A stretch of DNA of 64,000 nt from Actinoplanes couchii (lineage in GTDB: Bacteria > Actinomycetota > Actinomycetes > Mycobacteriales > Micromonosporaceae), in the NCBI RefSeq assembly GCF_016862075.1, contig NZ_BOMG01000057.1, forward strand, positions 62,001 to 126,000. The letters are read 5' to 3'. Shown piece after piece: positions 25,600 to 34,651 of the stretch. The notes beneath the pieces are model-generated. The model saw only the letters and a program-made list of their open reading frames with translations, searched no databases and had not been told where the DNA came from. Position 1 is the first letter of the stretch; each line of letters begins with the position of its first letter. The translations under genes and the position numbers were made by a program.

Positions 25600-27066
25600 T
25601 TAAAGGAACAGTGAGAGGAGCATGACGCACGCGAAACCGACCACCGAGATGATCGTCTCCATGACCGACCAGGTTTTGATGGTCTGACCGACCGTCATGC
25701 CGAAGTATTCCTTGACCATCCAGAAACCGGCGTCGTTGACGTGTGAGAAGAACAGCGAACCGGCGCCGATCGCCAAGGCCAGCAAAGAGACCTCGGGGCG
25801 GTCCAAGGTGGTCGCCAACGGGGCCACGATACCGGCCGCGGTGATCGTGGCGACCGTTGCGGAACCGGTGGCCACGCGGATTCCCACCGCTACCAGGAAG
25901 CCCAGGACCAGGGCGTTGAAATTGGCGTCCCGCGCGGCGTCGGCGATCACATTGCCCACCCCGGCGTCGACCAGGACCTGTTTGAAACCGCCGCCGGCCG
26001 CGACGATCAGCAGGATGCCGGCGATCGGCGGGAGGGCGCCACCCAGGACCGCGTTGGTCTCCTTGCGGTCGAAACCCGCCCGGCGGCCCAGCGCCCACAT
26101 CGCCACCAGGACACCGGCCAGCAGGGCCACCACCGGTTCGCCGATGACCTCGAGGATGTCGCGGACCGTGGTGCCCTCGGTGAGGAAGAGTTCGGCGACA
26201 CCGCGGGCCAGCATCAGGACCACCGGGAGCAGCACGGTCAGGACCGCCGCCCAGAAACCGGGGTTGCGGCGCGGGCCGAGCTGCTCGTCGACCGGCTCAC
26301 CCGGAGCGACCGGGTCGGCGATGTCGTCACGGTCGACGAAGTCGCGGCCACCGGCGGGACGATCGGCGGTGCCGCCACCGGCCGGACGATCGGCCGTGCC
26401 ACCGCTGGCCAGGGCGGGGACCGGCAGCGGCACCCGCTTCGCGATGAAGTTGCCGAACACCGGGCCGGCGATGATCACCGTCGGGACGGCGCAGACCAGG
26501 CCCAGCATCAGGGTCAGGCCCAGGTCGGCCTGCAGGCTGTCGATGGCGACGAGCGGCCCGGGGTGCGGCGGCACCAGACCGTGCAACACCGACAGGCCGG
26601 CCAGCGCCGGGATGCCGAGACGCAACAGGCCCACGTCGGTACGCCGGGCCACCAGCAACACGATCGGCACCAGCAGGACGACGCCGACCTCGAAGAACAG
26701 CGGCAACCCGATGAGCGCCGCGACTCCGGCCATCGCCCACGGCAGGGCCGCCCCGGAGACACCGTTGACGATCCGGTTGACGATGCCGTCGGCGCCCCCG
26801 GACTCGGCGAGCAGCGCCCCGACCATCGAACCGAGCGCGATCAGCACCCCGACCCCACCGGCCGTGGTGCCGAGCCCGGTGGTGAACGAGTCGATGGTGT
26901 CGGCCGGCGCGGCGCCCGCGGTCAGCCCGAGCACCCCGGCGCCGGCGATCAGCGCCAGGAACGGATGCCACTTGGCCCATGCGATGAGCAGGACCACGGC
27001 CGCGATGCCGAGCACCGCCGCGAGTACGAGCTGACCGGTACCGGCATCGGTGATGGCCTCTGTCAT
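25600..27066 (-). CDS. GntP-family gluconate:H+ symporter
   Basis: This is a 488-residue permease with about 12-14 hydrophobic helices. Family signatures are GLPLFFEVGVVLLVPIVLL and LHGLVPPHPGPL. A cytoplasmic loop around residues 220-260 holds a duplicated TADRPAGG repeat, which is not typical of the family. It likely imports gluconate or a related sugar acid. No gluconate kinase is adjacent, so substrate is by homology only. Confidence 0.9.
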   Translation of the reverse strand: MTEAITDAGTGQLVLAAVLGIAAVVLLIAWAKWHPFLALIAGAGVLGLTAGAAPADTIDSFTTGLGTTAGGVGVLIALGSMVGALLAESGGADGIVNRIVNGVSGAALPWAMAGVAALIGLPLFFEVGVVLLVPIVLLVARRTDVGLLRLGIPALAGLSVLHGLVPPHPGPLVAIDSLQADLGLTLMLGLVCAVPTVIIAGPVFGNFIAKRVPLPVPALASGGTADRPAGGGTADRPAGGRDFVDRDDIADPVAPGEPVDEQLGPRRNPGFWAAVLTVLLPVVLMLARGVAELFLTEGTTVRDILEVIGEPVVALLAGVLVAMWALGRRAGFDRKETNAVLGGALPPIAGILLIVAAGGGFKQVLVDAGVGNVIADAARDANFNALVLGFLVAVGIRVATGSATVATITAAGIVAPLATTLDRPEVSLLALAIGAGSLFFSHVNDAGFWMVKEYFGMTVGQTIKTWSVMETIISVVGFACVMLLSLFL

Positions 27067-27108
27067 GCGGCGCGTTTACCCCACCGCGACACCTCTCAAC
27101 CCCGGGGC

Positions 27109-27780
27109 CTATTGATGCAGGCCGGCCCGCACCTGACGGCTCAGCTCGTCGCCGAGCACCTCGGCGTCACCGCGCGCGACCGCGTCCAGGGCAAGCCCCG
27201 CCACCACGGCCGGGTCGACCTTGCGATCGTCCGGGATCCCGGCGGCCATGTCGGTGTCCATGTAGCCCACGTGCAGCCCGGTGACCGCGATCCCGCTCGG
27301 CGCCAACAGCTCCCGGCTGGCGTTGGTCAGCGCCCAGGCCGCCGCCTTGGCCGCCGAGTAGGAACCGGCCGGCCCCGGATGCAGCCAGGACAGCACGGAC
27401 AGCACGTTGAGCACCGCTCCCCCACCGTTGGCCGCGACGACCGGCGCGAACGCCCGGGTGAGCAGCAGCGGCCCGAAGTAGTTGGTCTCCATGTCCCGCC
27501 GGATCCCGTCCAGATCGCCACCGATCAACGACTCGCCGCCGGCGATGCCGGCGTTGTTGACGAGCAGGGTGACATCGGAGGCGGCCGCGGCGGCAGCGGC
27601 GACCGACGCGGGATCGGTGACGTCGAGCGCGAGCGGAACCGCGCCCGGCACGTCGACGGTCCGCGGATCACGTGCCGCCGCATAGACCTTGGCGCCGCGT
27701 TCCAGCAGCTGGACGGTGAGATGACGGCCGAAGCCACGGTTGGCGCCGGTGACGAGTGCTACCGCGTTGGGGAGTTCCAT
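27109..27780 (-). CDS. SDR-family oxidoreductase controlled by the divergent TetR gene
   Basis: The protein has 223 residues. Motifs are ALVTGANRGFGR (NAD(P) loop), LVNNAGIAG (NNAG), NVLSVLSW (catalytic Ser region) and YSAAKAA (YxxxK). It is a little short but has all catalytic residues. ATG 27780 lies 7 nt after a TAATCT hexamer on the minus strand, so the message is probably leaderless. The -10 is inside a 22-bp operator, which predicts repression by the TetR-type neighbour until a ligand, perhaps the SDR substrate, appears. Confidence 0.9.
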   Translation of the reverse strand: MELPNAVALVTGANRGFGRHLTVQLLERGAKVYAAARDPRTVDVPGAVPLALDVTDPASVAAAAAAASDVTLLVNNAGIAGGESLIGGDLDGIRRDMETNYFGPLLLTRAFAPVVAANGGGAVLNVLSVLSWLHPGPAGSYSAAKAAAWALTNASRELLAPSGIAVTGLHVGYMDTDMAAGIPDDRKVDPAVVAGLALDAVARGDAEVLGDELSRQVRAGLHQ

Positions 27781-27785
27781 GCGGC

Positions 27786-27842
27786 TTAGATTACGACTGA
27801 CATCTAAAACGCGCCAGGTAATAGATGACACACGCCATCTAT
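27786..27842. promoter_or_regulatory. Two matching 22-bp operators overlapping divergent -10 elements
   Basis: Operator 1 is TTAGAT-N10-ATCTAA (27786-27807) and operator 2 is ATAGAT-N10-ATCTAT (27821-27842), 35 bp centre to centre. Operator 1 covers the SDR -10 (TAATCT, 27793-27788) and operator 2 overlaps the TetR -10 (TATAGT, 27840-27845). Confidence 0.75.
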
Positions 27843-27852
27843 AGTTGACGGC

Positions 27853-28365
27853 ATGGGACGGGTGTCGCAGGCGCAGGCCGCAGAGAACAGGGAACGGATC
27901 GTCGCTGTGGCCGCACGGCTCTTCCGCGAACGGGGCATCGCCGGCGCGGGTGTGGCCGACGTGATGGCCGAGGCCGGGCTCACCCACGGCGGCTTCTACA
28001 AACACTTCGCGTCGAAGGACGCGCTGGTCACCGAGGCGGTCACCGCCGCTTTCGCCGGTCAGCAGGCACCCACCCCGGACACCTACCTGTCCGCCGCACA
28101 CCGGGACGATCCCGGAGGCGGCTGCCCGACCGCCGGATTCGGCGGCGACATGGCCAAGGAGCTGGGCTCGGACGCGACCAGGGCGGCGTACGCGCACGGG
28201 GTCGAAGGTTTCGCCCGGGCCCTGGGCGACGGCGAGCCGGACCTGGCCGCCCTCAGCACCATGGTCGGCGCCCTGATCCTGTCCCGGGCCACTGCCGGAA
28301 CCGACCTGTCCGACCGCATACTGACGGCAGCCCGGGAAGCACTGACCCCAGTTACCGAGCCCTGA
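27853..28365 (+). CDS. TetR/AcrR-family transcriptional repressor
   Basis: The protein has 170 residues, slightly short. The N-terminal helix-turn-helix is clear: IVAVAARLFRERGIAGAGV, then DVMAEAGLTHGGFYKHFASK. The C-terminal ligand domain ends VGALILSRATAG. ATG 27853 is 7 nt after TATAGT, so it is leaderless. It should autoregulate and repress the divergent SDR through the two 22-bp operators between them. Confidence 0.92.
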   Translation: MGRVSQAQAAENRERIVAVAARLFRERGIAGAGVADVMAEAGLTHGGFYKHFASKDALVTEAVTAAFAGQQAPTPDTYLSAAHRDDPGGGCPTAGFGGDMAKELGSDATRAAYAHGVEGFARALGDGEPDLAALSTMVGALILSRATAGTDLSDRILTAAREALTPVTEP

Positions 28366-28456
28366 CCCGGCGAGCCGTCGCCCACCACATTGCGGCACTG
28401 TGCCACGATCTTGTCTGGCGCTCCCGGACCAGCCACACACGGAGGATCGAGACCCG

Positions 28457-28615
28457 ATGAAGAAGATCCTCGGCTGGATCCTGCTGTTCCTGCTCGTCTT
28501 CTGGATCGGCACGAACCCGGGCCCGGCAGCCGAGACAGCACGAGGCATCGGCGCGGGCGTGGCAGCCATATTCGGAAACATCGGCACGTTCTTCACCGAG
28601 CTCTTCAGCGGCTGA
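28457..28615 (+). CDS. Small membrane protein (52 residues)
   Basis: It starts MKKILGWILLFLLVFWIG, one hydrophobic helix, followed by a Gly/Ala-rich amphipathic tail ending in ELFSG. GGAGG lies upstream. Its small size and helix suggest a membrane-associated peptide. The PfkB gene follows after 3 bp, so the two may be co-transcribed. Function unknown. Confidence 0.7.
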   Translation: MKKILGWILLFLLVFWIGTNPGPAAETARGIGAGVAAIFGNIGTFFTELFSG

Positions 28616-28618
28616 CCC

Positions 28619-29464
28619 GTGCCACTCCACCTTCTCTGCGTAGGCCTGGCAACGGTGGACCTGATCCAACGGGTGACCCGATTCCCGGCCCCGAACGAGA
28701 AGATCCAGTCGGAGTCGGTGGACGTGGCAGCCGGCGGCCCGGCGACAAACGCCGCGATCACGGCAGCGGCCCTGGGCGCCAGGGTCACGCTCCTGAGCGC
28801 GGTCGGCAGACACCCGCTGGCCGCCCTACTGAAAGCCGACCTCGAAGCCCACCACGTGACCCTGCTGGACGCGACCCCCGACGCGACGACCCCTCCCCCG
28901 GTCTCCGCGGTGACGGTCCTGTCCACCACCGGCGAACGCATGATCGTGAGCCGCAACGCCGGAGCCACCGAGGTACCCGTACCAGAAGAAGGCCTGCCCA
29001 CAGCCGACCTGACCCTGACCGACGGACATCACCCCGAATTGGCCAGAGCCGCAGCCCGCAAGGCCGCCCGCCTCCTGATAGACGCCGGCAGCTGGCGCCC
29101 CGTCTTCCCCGACCTGTTCCCCCACGCCGAGGTGGTGGCCTGCTCAGCAGACTTCCGCCACCCCGCCGCGACGGCTTCCGGTGACGACGCCGCAACCGCC
29201 CGAGCGATAGCAGCCCCCGCCGTGGTGATAACCCACGGCCCAGCCCCCGTCCGCTGGTTCACAGCCGACGCATCGGGCGAGGTCCCGGTCCCGACGGTGA
29301 AAGCCGTGGACACAGCCGGAGCAGGCGACGCCTTCCACGGAGCCCTGGCGGTAGCCATGCTCAACGGCCTCCCGCTGCCAGCCGCAACAGCCACCGCTTC
29401 CCGAACAGCGGCCATCCGCGTATCTCATGCAGGCCCAAGATCCTGGCTGACCCACCTGGTGTAA
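28619..29464 (+). CDS. PfkB-family carbohydrate kinase
   Basis: The protein has 281 residues. It has the PfkB N-terminal signature region (AAGGPATNAAITAAALG) and the C-terminal signature VDTAGAGDAFHGAL with the catalytic Asp in GAGD and its anion-hole glycines. GTG 28619 directly follows the small membrane protein gene. Sugar specificity (ribokinase, fructokinase or ketohexokinase type) cannot be told. Nothing nearby forms a sugar pathway with it. Confidence 0.88.
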   Translation: MPLHLLCVGLATVDLIQRVTRFPAPNEKIQSESVDVAAGGPATNAAITAAALGARVTLLSAVGRHPLAALLKADLEAHHVTLLDATPDATTPPPVSAVTVLSTTGERMIVSRNAGATEVPVPEEGLPTADLTLTDGHHPELARAAARKAARLLIDAGSWRPVFPDLFPHAEVVACSADFRHPAATASGDDAATARAIAAPAVVITHGPAPVRWFTADASGEVPVPTVKAVDTAGAGDAFHGALAVAMLNGLPLPAATATASRTAAIRVSHAGPRSWLTHLV

Positions 29465-29469
29465 CAGAA

Positions 29470-29543
29470 GGTTCTGGGGCGGCGGTGGCCCACGGAGGGA
29501 TCAAGCCTGACCGCCCGGAGTGGGCCACCGCCGCCCCAGAACC
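29470..29543. terminator. Long bidirectional stem-loop between pfkB-like and htpG
   Basis: A perfect 24-bp inverted repeat has arms at 29470-29493 and 29520-29543 (starting GGTTCTGGGGCGGCGG) and a 26-nt loop. It fills the gap between two convergent genes and ends 10 bp before the htpG stop. The stem is much longer than a usual terminator. Confidence 0.75.
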
Positions 29544-29552
29544 GACCAGACA

Positions 29553-31382
29553 TCAAACAGTACGAGCAAGCCGATCAGCCAAAAGCTTCGCAAACCGAGC
29601 AGGATCCTCAAGATCCCCACCCTCGGCAAGCAGAGCAGTCCCGTAAAGAAGCTCAGCGGTATCCGGAAGAGCCGGATCCTCGGCCCCCCGCTCATGGGCG
29701 GCCCGAAGACCGGAAACCAGCGGGTGATCAGGGTTCAGCTCGAGGATCCGCTTGACCCGGGGCCCGTCCTGCCCCATGGCCCGGTACATCTTCTCCAGAG
29801 CAGGAGTGATGTCGTCCGAGTCGCTGACCAGGCAGGCGGCCGAGGTGGTCAGCCGATGCGACAGCCGAACCTCCTTGACCTGCTCCTCCAGCGTCGTCCC
29901 GAGGAAGGAGAGCAGCGGCGCGAAGTCCCCCTCGGGCTCCGCCTTCTCCTCGGACTTCGGCAGATCCACGGACCCCCGGGCGATGGACCGGAGCTTCTTG
30001 CCGTCGAACTCGGGAACCGCGTCGGTCCAGATCTCGTCCACCGGATCGGTGAGGATCAGAACCTCGTAGCCCTGGGCGGCGAAAGCCTCCATGTGCGGCG
30101 AGTTCTCCACCTGGGACCGGCTCTCGCCGGTGAGGTAGTAGATCTCCTCCTGCCCCTCCTTCATCCGCTCGACGTAAGCGGAGAGGGTGGTCGGCTCGGT
30201 CCCCTCGGTGGTGGCGAAGGACGCGATCTCCAGGATCGGCTTGTGGTTGTCGGGCTCGGCGAGCAGACCCTCCTTGACGGCCCGGCCGAACTCGCGCCAG
30301 AACGTCGCGTACTTCTCCGGGTTGCTGCTCATCAGCTCCTTGATCGTGGACAGCACCTTCTTGACGAGGCGCCGCCGGATCATCTGGATGTGCCGGTCCT
30401 GCTGCAGGATCTCGCGGGAGATGTTCAGCGACAGGTCGGCCGCGTCCACCACACCCTTGACGAACCGCAGGTAGTCCGGGATCAGCTCCTTGCTGTCGTC
30501 CATGATGAAGACGCGCTTCACGTAGAGCTGCAGCCCACGCCGGGCGTCCCGCTGGAACAGGTCGTGCGGGGCCCGCGACGGGATGAAGAGCAGAGCCTCG
30601 TACTCGAAGGTGCCCTCCGCCTTCATCGTGATGATCTCGAGCGGGTCGGTCCAGTCGTGGCTGATGTGCCGGTAGAACTGGTGGTACTCCTCCTCGGTGA
30701 CCTCGCTGCGCGGCCGCGCCCACAGGGCCTTCTGCGAGTTGAGGACCTCGTCACCGCTGCGGATCGGGAACGAGATGAAGTCGGAGTACCGCTTGACGAT
30801 CTCCTTGAGCTTCCACTCGTCGGTGTAGTCGTAGAGGGCGTCGTCCTCGTCCTTGGGACGCAGGTGCAGCGTCACCGTGGTGCCGACCGGCGCGTCCTCG
30901 GCGTCCTCGATCGTGTAGGTGCCGGCGCCCTCGGACTCCCAGCGGGTGCCGTGGCCCTCGGTGCCGGCCTTGCGGGTCAGCAGCGTGACCTTGTCGGCGA
31001 CCATGAACGTCGAGTAGAACCCGACGCCGAACTGGCCGATCAGCTCAGGGCTCTCCTTGGCCTCCTTGAGCTTGCCGAGCAGCTCCGCCGTGCCGGATTT
31101 GGCGATCGTGCCGATCAGCTCGACGACCTCCTCGCGCGTCATGCCGATGCCGTTGTCACGGACGATCAGCGTGCGCGCCTCGGCGTCGACCTCGATCTCG
31201 ATGTGCAGGTCGGAGGTGTCCGCCTCGATGCCGTCCTGCAGCTTCGCCAGGCGCAGTTTGTCCAGCGCGTCGGAGGCGTTCGAGATGAGCTCACGCAGGA
31301 AGATGTCCTTGTTCGAATAGATCGAATGGACCATCAACTGCAGCAGCTGGCGCGCCTCTGCCTGGAACTCCAACGTCTCCAT
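29553..31382 (-). CDS. htpG: Chaperone HtpG (Hsp90)
   Basis: The protein has 609 residues from ATG 31382; GTG at 31388 would add two. The N-terminal GHKL ATPase shows ELISNASDALDKLR (catalytic Glu and nucleotide-binding Asn), DNGIGMTREEV and GQFGVGFYSTFMVADKV. The middle domain follows with DSKELIPDYLRFVKGVVDA and NISREILQQ. The length matches bacterial Hsp90. It acts as a homodimeric cytosolic ATP-dependent chaperone. It is a single gene with its own terminator. Confidence 0.97.
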   Translation of the reverse strand: METLEFQAEARQLLQLMVHSIYSNKDIFLRELISNASDALDKLRLAKLQDGIEADTSDLHIEIEVDAEARTLIVRDNGIGMTREEVVELIGTIAKSGTAELLGKLKEAKESPELIGQFGVGFYSTFMVADKVTLLTRKAGTEGHGTRWESEGAGTYTIEDAEDAPVGTTVTLHLRPKDEDDALYDYTDEWKLKEIVKRYSDFISFPIRSGDEVLNSQKALWARPRSEVTEEEYHQFYRHISHDWTDPLEIITMKAEGTFEYEALLFIPSRAPHDLFQRDARRGLQLYVKRVFIMDDSKELIPDYLRFVKGVVDAADLSLNISREILQQDRHIQMIRRRLVKKVLSTIKELMSSNPEKYATFWREFGRAVKEGLLAEPDNHKPILEIASFATTEGTEPTTLSAYVERMKEGQEEIYYLTGESRSQVENSPHMEAFAAQGYEVLILTDPVDEIWTDAVPEFDGKKLRSIARGSVDLPKSEEKAEPEGDFAPLLSFLGTTLEEQVKEVRLSHRLTTSAACLVSDSDDITPALEKMYRAMGQDGPRVKRILELNPDHPLVSGLRAAHERGAEDPALPDTAELLYGTALLAEGGDLEDPARFAKLLADRLARTV

Positions 31383-31447
31383 CGTCACCCGTTTCCGTCA
31401 TGTCCGGTGTACGTCCCCGATCGTAGGACGCCCGCCGAATCCACCCG

Positions 31448-31999
31448 TCACCCGGCGTCGAACCACGGCTCGCCGGCCGCCCAGCGCCGCACCCACCCGG
31501 CGAATCCCGGCTCCGCCCCGACCGGCATCGCGCCCTCACCGGAGATGTGCCACACGTGACCGCGCTGGGGCCCGGTGACGATCAGATGCCAGTTCATCCC
31601 GCAGCCGTCGGTGCCGAGCACGATCGACCCGTCGTCGAAGACGGCCCGCAACCGCTCCTCGCCGGGCTCCTCCTCGTCACCCTCCCACAGCCACGGCCCG
31701 GTCAGCGGGAAGGAACCGGCAAGATCACGCTCGGAGCCGTCGGAACCCCAGTCCGACGGCAGATCGGCGAGGCCGAGCAGCCCGTGATCGGGTGGGCCGA
31801 GCCCGGAACCGTCGGAGATCTCCGCGACGAACGACCGGTAGGGCTCCGGCAGCACGACGCCGTGCCGCTCCTCGAAGGCGTGGACCGCGGGCCAGCCCAG
31901 CGCGTCGCCGTCGCCGAGGGCCGCCCGCAACTCGCCGAGGACCCCCGGGTCGACCTGCTCGATGTTCATGCCCACATGGATATCAGCCGGGTCCGACAT
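31448..31999 (-). CDS. SMI1/KNR4-domain protein
   Basis: The protein has 183 residues. The region WPAVHAFEERHGVVLPEPYRSFVAEISDGSG is the start of an SMI1/KNR4 fold, and WHLIVTGPQRGHVWHISGEG closes it. In bacteria this fold is often an immunity protein for contact-dependent or polymorphic toxins. No toxin gene is adjacent here, so that role is unproven. Start may be 31999 or the ATG at 31969; neither has a strong ribosome binding site. Confidence 0.75.
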   Translation of the reverse strand: MSDPADIHVGMNIEQVDPGVLGELRAALGDGDALGWPAVHAFEERHGVVLPEPYRSFVAEISDGSGLGPPDHGLLGLADLPSDWGSDGSERDLAGSFPLTGPWLWEGDEEEPGEERLRAVFDDGSIVLGTDGCGMNWHLIVTGPQRGHVWHISGEGAMPVGAEPGFAGWVRRWAAGEPWFDAG

Positions 32000-32008
32000 T
32001 TTTTCGCG

Positions 32009-32893
32009 TCAGGCCACCCGCTGGACGGTTCCGGGCGGGGCGGGCGGGACGGCGCCCGGGTGGAGGATCGCCGCGACGGCCTCGACACCGGAGATCAACC
32101 GCGGCCCCGGGCGTACGATCAATCCGTCGCCGTCGATCGCCCAGACCTGGGCGCCGGGGAAGTGCCCGACCACCGCCTCGGCCTGGCGGACCGCACCGTC
32201 CAGGTGGTACCCACAGGGCGTGACCAGCACGATCTCCGGTTGCGGGGCGGCCAGTTCGGCCCAGCTGACCTGCACCGACCGCCGCCCCGGGAGCGCCGCG
32301 ACGGTCTCGCCACCGGCAGCGGTCACCAGATCGGGCACCCAGTGGCCGGCGGTGAACGGCGGATCCACCCACTCCACCACGGCCACCCTCGGGCGGGCGC
32401 GCCCGGCCACCGCGCCGGCGATCCGCGCCAGCCGGCCTTTCAGATCAACGACCAGGTCAACACCGGTTTGCCGTACGCCCACAGCGGACGCGACGTCGAC
32501 GAACGTCGCCAGCACCTCGTCCAGTGTGTGCGGGTCCAGCGACAGCACCTCGGCCCGGCAGCCCAGATGGGCCAGCGCCTCGTCCACATGACCCGACGGC
32601 AGGGCGCACACCCGGCAGAGATCCTGGGTGAGGATGAGATCCGGCTCCAGTCCGGCGAGCGCGTCCGCGTGCAGTGTGTAGAGGTCGCCGCCGGCCGACA
32701 TCTGGGTGCGCACGTACCTGTCGATCTCGACGGGTGTCATGTCGCGGGTGTCCCGGCCGCCGACGACCACGGTCTTGTCGGAGCGGGCCGCCGCCGGCTC
32801 GTCGCACTCGAAGGTGACGCCGACCAGGTTCTCGCCGAGGCCGAGGGCGTAGACGATCTCGGTCGCGGACGGCAGCAGGGAGACCAGGCGCAC
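32009..32893 (-). CDS. BtuF-like helical-backbone metal/cobalamin-binding protein
   Basis: The protein has 294 residues from GTG 32893, which follows GGAGGAGG closely. VRLVSLLPSATEIVYALGLGENLVGVTFECDEP is the start of the class III periplasmic binding fold (BtuF family), with DLILTQDLCRVCALP later. There is no signal peptide or lipobox at this start, so it is probably cytoplasmic, as in other stand-alone actinobacterial members. No ABC permease or ATPase is nearby. Ligand uncertain: vitamin B12, a siderophore or a role in cofactor handling. Confidence 0.8.
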   Translation of the reverse strand: MRLVSLLPSATEIVYALGLGENLVGVTFECDEPAAARSDKTVVVGGRDTRDMTPVEIDRYVRTQMSAGGDLYTLHADALAGLEPDLILTQDLCRVCALPSGHVDEALAHLGCRAEVLSLDPHTLDEVLATFVDVASAVGVRQTGVDLVVDLKGRLARIAGAVAGRARPRVAVVEWVDPPFTAGHWVPDLVTAAGGETVAALPGRRSVQVSWAELAAPQPEIVLVTPCGYHLDGAVRQAEAVVGHFPGAQVWAIDGDGLIVRPGPRLISGVEAVAAILHPGAVPPAPPGTVQRVA

Positions 32894-33042
32894 GTGCCCC
32901 TCCTCCGTCTCGGCCCCGGGGACTACGACCCGGGGTGGATCCCTCCTCTCCAGAGATACCACCGTGGACCGATGTGCGGGAGGCGTCCGGGCGGAAGGCT
33001 TGCGGCACCGGTTCCTGACGGGCACACCTGGGAGGATTGATC

Positions 33043-33621
33043 ATGACGGCCGCACCGATCTCGGAGGACGTGCTCGTCCTCGACTATCTGGCCGCGCTCT
33101 GGGCCGCCGGGGAGGACCTGCCGCCGGAGGTTCGCGACGAGCTGATGAGCACCGTGGCCGGTTACATCACGGCCCGGCGCGACCTGGCCGGCGATCCGGG
33201 CCGGGTGATCAGCCTGCTCGGCCCGCCCGAGCAGCTGGTGGCCGCGGTCCGGCGCAGCGGCACGCCGACCCACCTGCGGCTGCCTCCGATCCCGGCCCCG
33301 GCGCCGGCGGCGGTCCCCGTCGTCCGCTCCGCCGGTGGCACCGAGCGGGCCGCGGTCGCTCTGCTGGTCGGCGGTTCGGTGGTGCTCCCCGGTGCGGCGC
33401 AGGCCGCCGCGATGCTGCTCGTCAGCCGGTCGCCGTCCTGGAGCCAGGTCGAGAAGTCGGCGGCCTGGCTCCTGGTCGCCGCCCCGGTGACGGGCCTGTT
33501 GTTCCTGACGTCCGTGCTGTTCGACGTGTCGGTGCTGTCCGGCGTGACCATGCTGGCGTGTTACCTGGCGGCGACCACGGGCTCGATCGTCGCCGGCCTG
33601 ACCCTCCGCCGGTCGCTCTGA
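33043..33621 (+). CDS. HAAS-domain membrane protein
   Basis: The protein has 192 residues. ATG 33043 follows GGAGG with a 7-nt spacer. Residues 5-70 (DYLAALWAAGEDLPPEVRDELMSTVAGYI, then DPGRVISLLGPPEQLVAAVRR) match the HAAS fold, a small helical domain often linked to PadR regulators. Residues 108-190 hold three likely membrane helices. No PadR gene is adjacent, which is unusual for this family. Confidence 0.7.
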   Translation: MTAAPISEDVLVLDYLAALWAAGEDLPPEVRDELMSTVAGYITARRDLAGDPGRVISLLGPPEQLVAAVRRSGTPTHLRLPPIPAPAPAAVPVVRSAGGTERAAVALLVGGSVVLPGAAQAAAMLLVSRSPSWSQVEKSAAWLLVAAPVTGLLFLTSVLFDVSVLSGVTMLACYLAATTGSIVAGLTLRRSL

Positions 33622-33668
33622 CCCGGCACTTCGACCCGGAACTTTGTCCGGCCGGCGGCTATCGGGGG

Positions 33669-34598
33669 TCAGTCGGACGCTGCGAGGCCGGCGACGATCG
33701 GGATGTGGTCGCTGGTCGTGCGTGGGAGGGTGCGGACCGAGGTCACGGTCAGGCCCCGGGCCATCACGTGGTCGATCCGGGCGATCGGCAGGCGGGCCGG
33801 GAAGCTGAAGGCGAAATCCGCGTCGGAGGTGGTCAGCTGGGAGGTGATCGGGGTCAGGCCCCGGTCGGCGGCGGTGGCGTTCAGGTCGCCGAGCAGGATG
33901 ACGCGTTCGGATCGCTCGGCCCGCAGCGCGGCGCCGAGGCGGGCGGCGCTGTCGTCCCGGTTCCCGGTGCCGAGACCGGTCGCGGCGGGCCGGATCGACG
34001 GCAGATGGGCCACGTAGACGGCGATGTCACCGTGCGGGGTGCGGGCCACGGCGCGCAGCCCACGGTTCCAGTCCGGGCCGAACGCCGCGGGCCGGATGTC
34101 CAGCGGCCCGGCGTCGGCGAGCGGATGCCGGGACCAGAGGGCGACGGTGCCGTGGGCGGCGTGGTGCGGGTAGTCCGCGGTGAACGCGGCGGTGTAGACC
34201 GGCAGCGCCTCGGGCGTGACCTCTTCCAGCGCGACCAGGTCGGGCCCGGCGGCGAGGAGCGCACGGACGGTGCCGGCCGGATCGGGGTTCTCGTCACTGG
34301 CGTTGTGCTGCACCACGACCAGGTCGTGCGGGCGGTCCCCGTCCGGAACCAGATGGCCGCCGAAAACCGTGAGCCAGGCACCCAGCGGTAGCAGCGCCGC
34401 CAGCATCCCGACTCGCGAGCGGCGCCAGATCGCCAGACCTGCCAGCAGCGGAACCGTCACCCCGAGCCACGGCAGGAACGTGGGAAGCAGACTGCCTCCG
34501 GGCACCACCGACCGGAAGATCAGGAGCGCCGCCACCAGTACCGCCACCGGCAGAGCGACGAACCACCCGGCCCGATCCCGCCCACCCGGGCCAGACAT
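33669..34598 (-). CDS. Endonuclease/exonuclease/phosphatase (EEP)-family protein with N-terminal membrane helices
   Basis: The protein has 309 residues. About 95 N-terminal residues form three hydrophobic helices. The EEP domain follows: LVVVQHNASDEN (Asn), DLVALEEVT (metal Glu), VYVAHLPS (His region), ILLGDLNAT (DxN) and a C-terminal TTSDHIPIV (SDHxP). All catalytic residues are present. Members with this layout act on phosphodiester or lipid substrates outside the membrane. The true substrate is unknown. Confidence 0.88.
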   Translation of the reverse strand: MSGPGGRDRAGWFVALPVAVLVAALLIFRSVVPGGSLLPTFLPWLGVTVPLLAGLAIWRRSRVGMLAALLPLGAWLTVFGGHLVPDGDRPHDLVVVQHNASDENPDPAGTVRALLAAGPDLVALEEVTPEALPVYTAAFTADYPHHAAHGTVALWSRHPLADAGPLDIRPAAFGPDWNRGLRAVARTPHGDIAVYVAHLPSIRPAATGLGTGNRDDSAARLGAALRAERSERVILLGDLNATAADRGLTPITSQLTTSDADFAFSFPARLPIARIDHVMARGLTVTSVRTLPRTTSDHIPIVAGLAASD

Positions 34599-34651
34599 CC
34601 ACACGGCGCGATACTCGCACGGCACCGCAAGCCACCCGCCCCGGCGAGCGG

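Noticed and set aside
25697..27034. Long plus-strand frame antisense to the GntP-family gene
   Set aside because: Thr/Pro/Arg-rich shadow; the minus strand encodes a clear permease.
31448..31999. Toxin-immunity locus around the SMI1/KNR4 gene
   Set aside because: No toxin, secretion or repeat-containing gene lies on either side; the neighbours are htpG and a BtuF-like gene.
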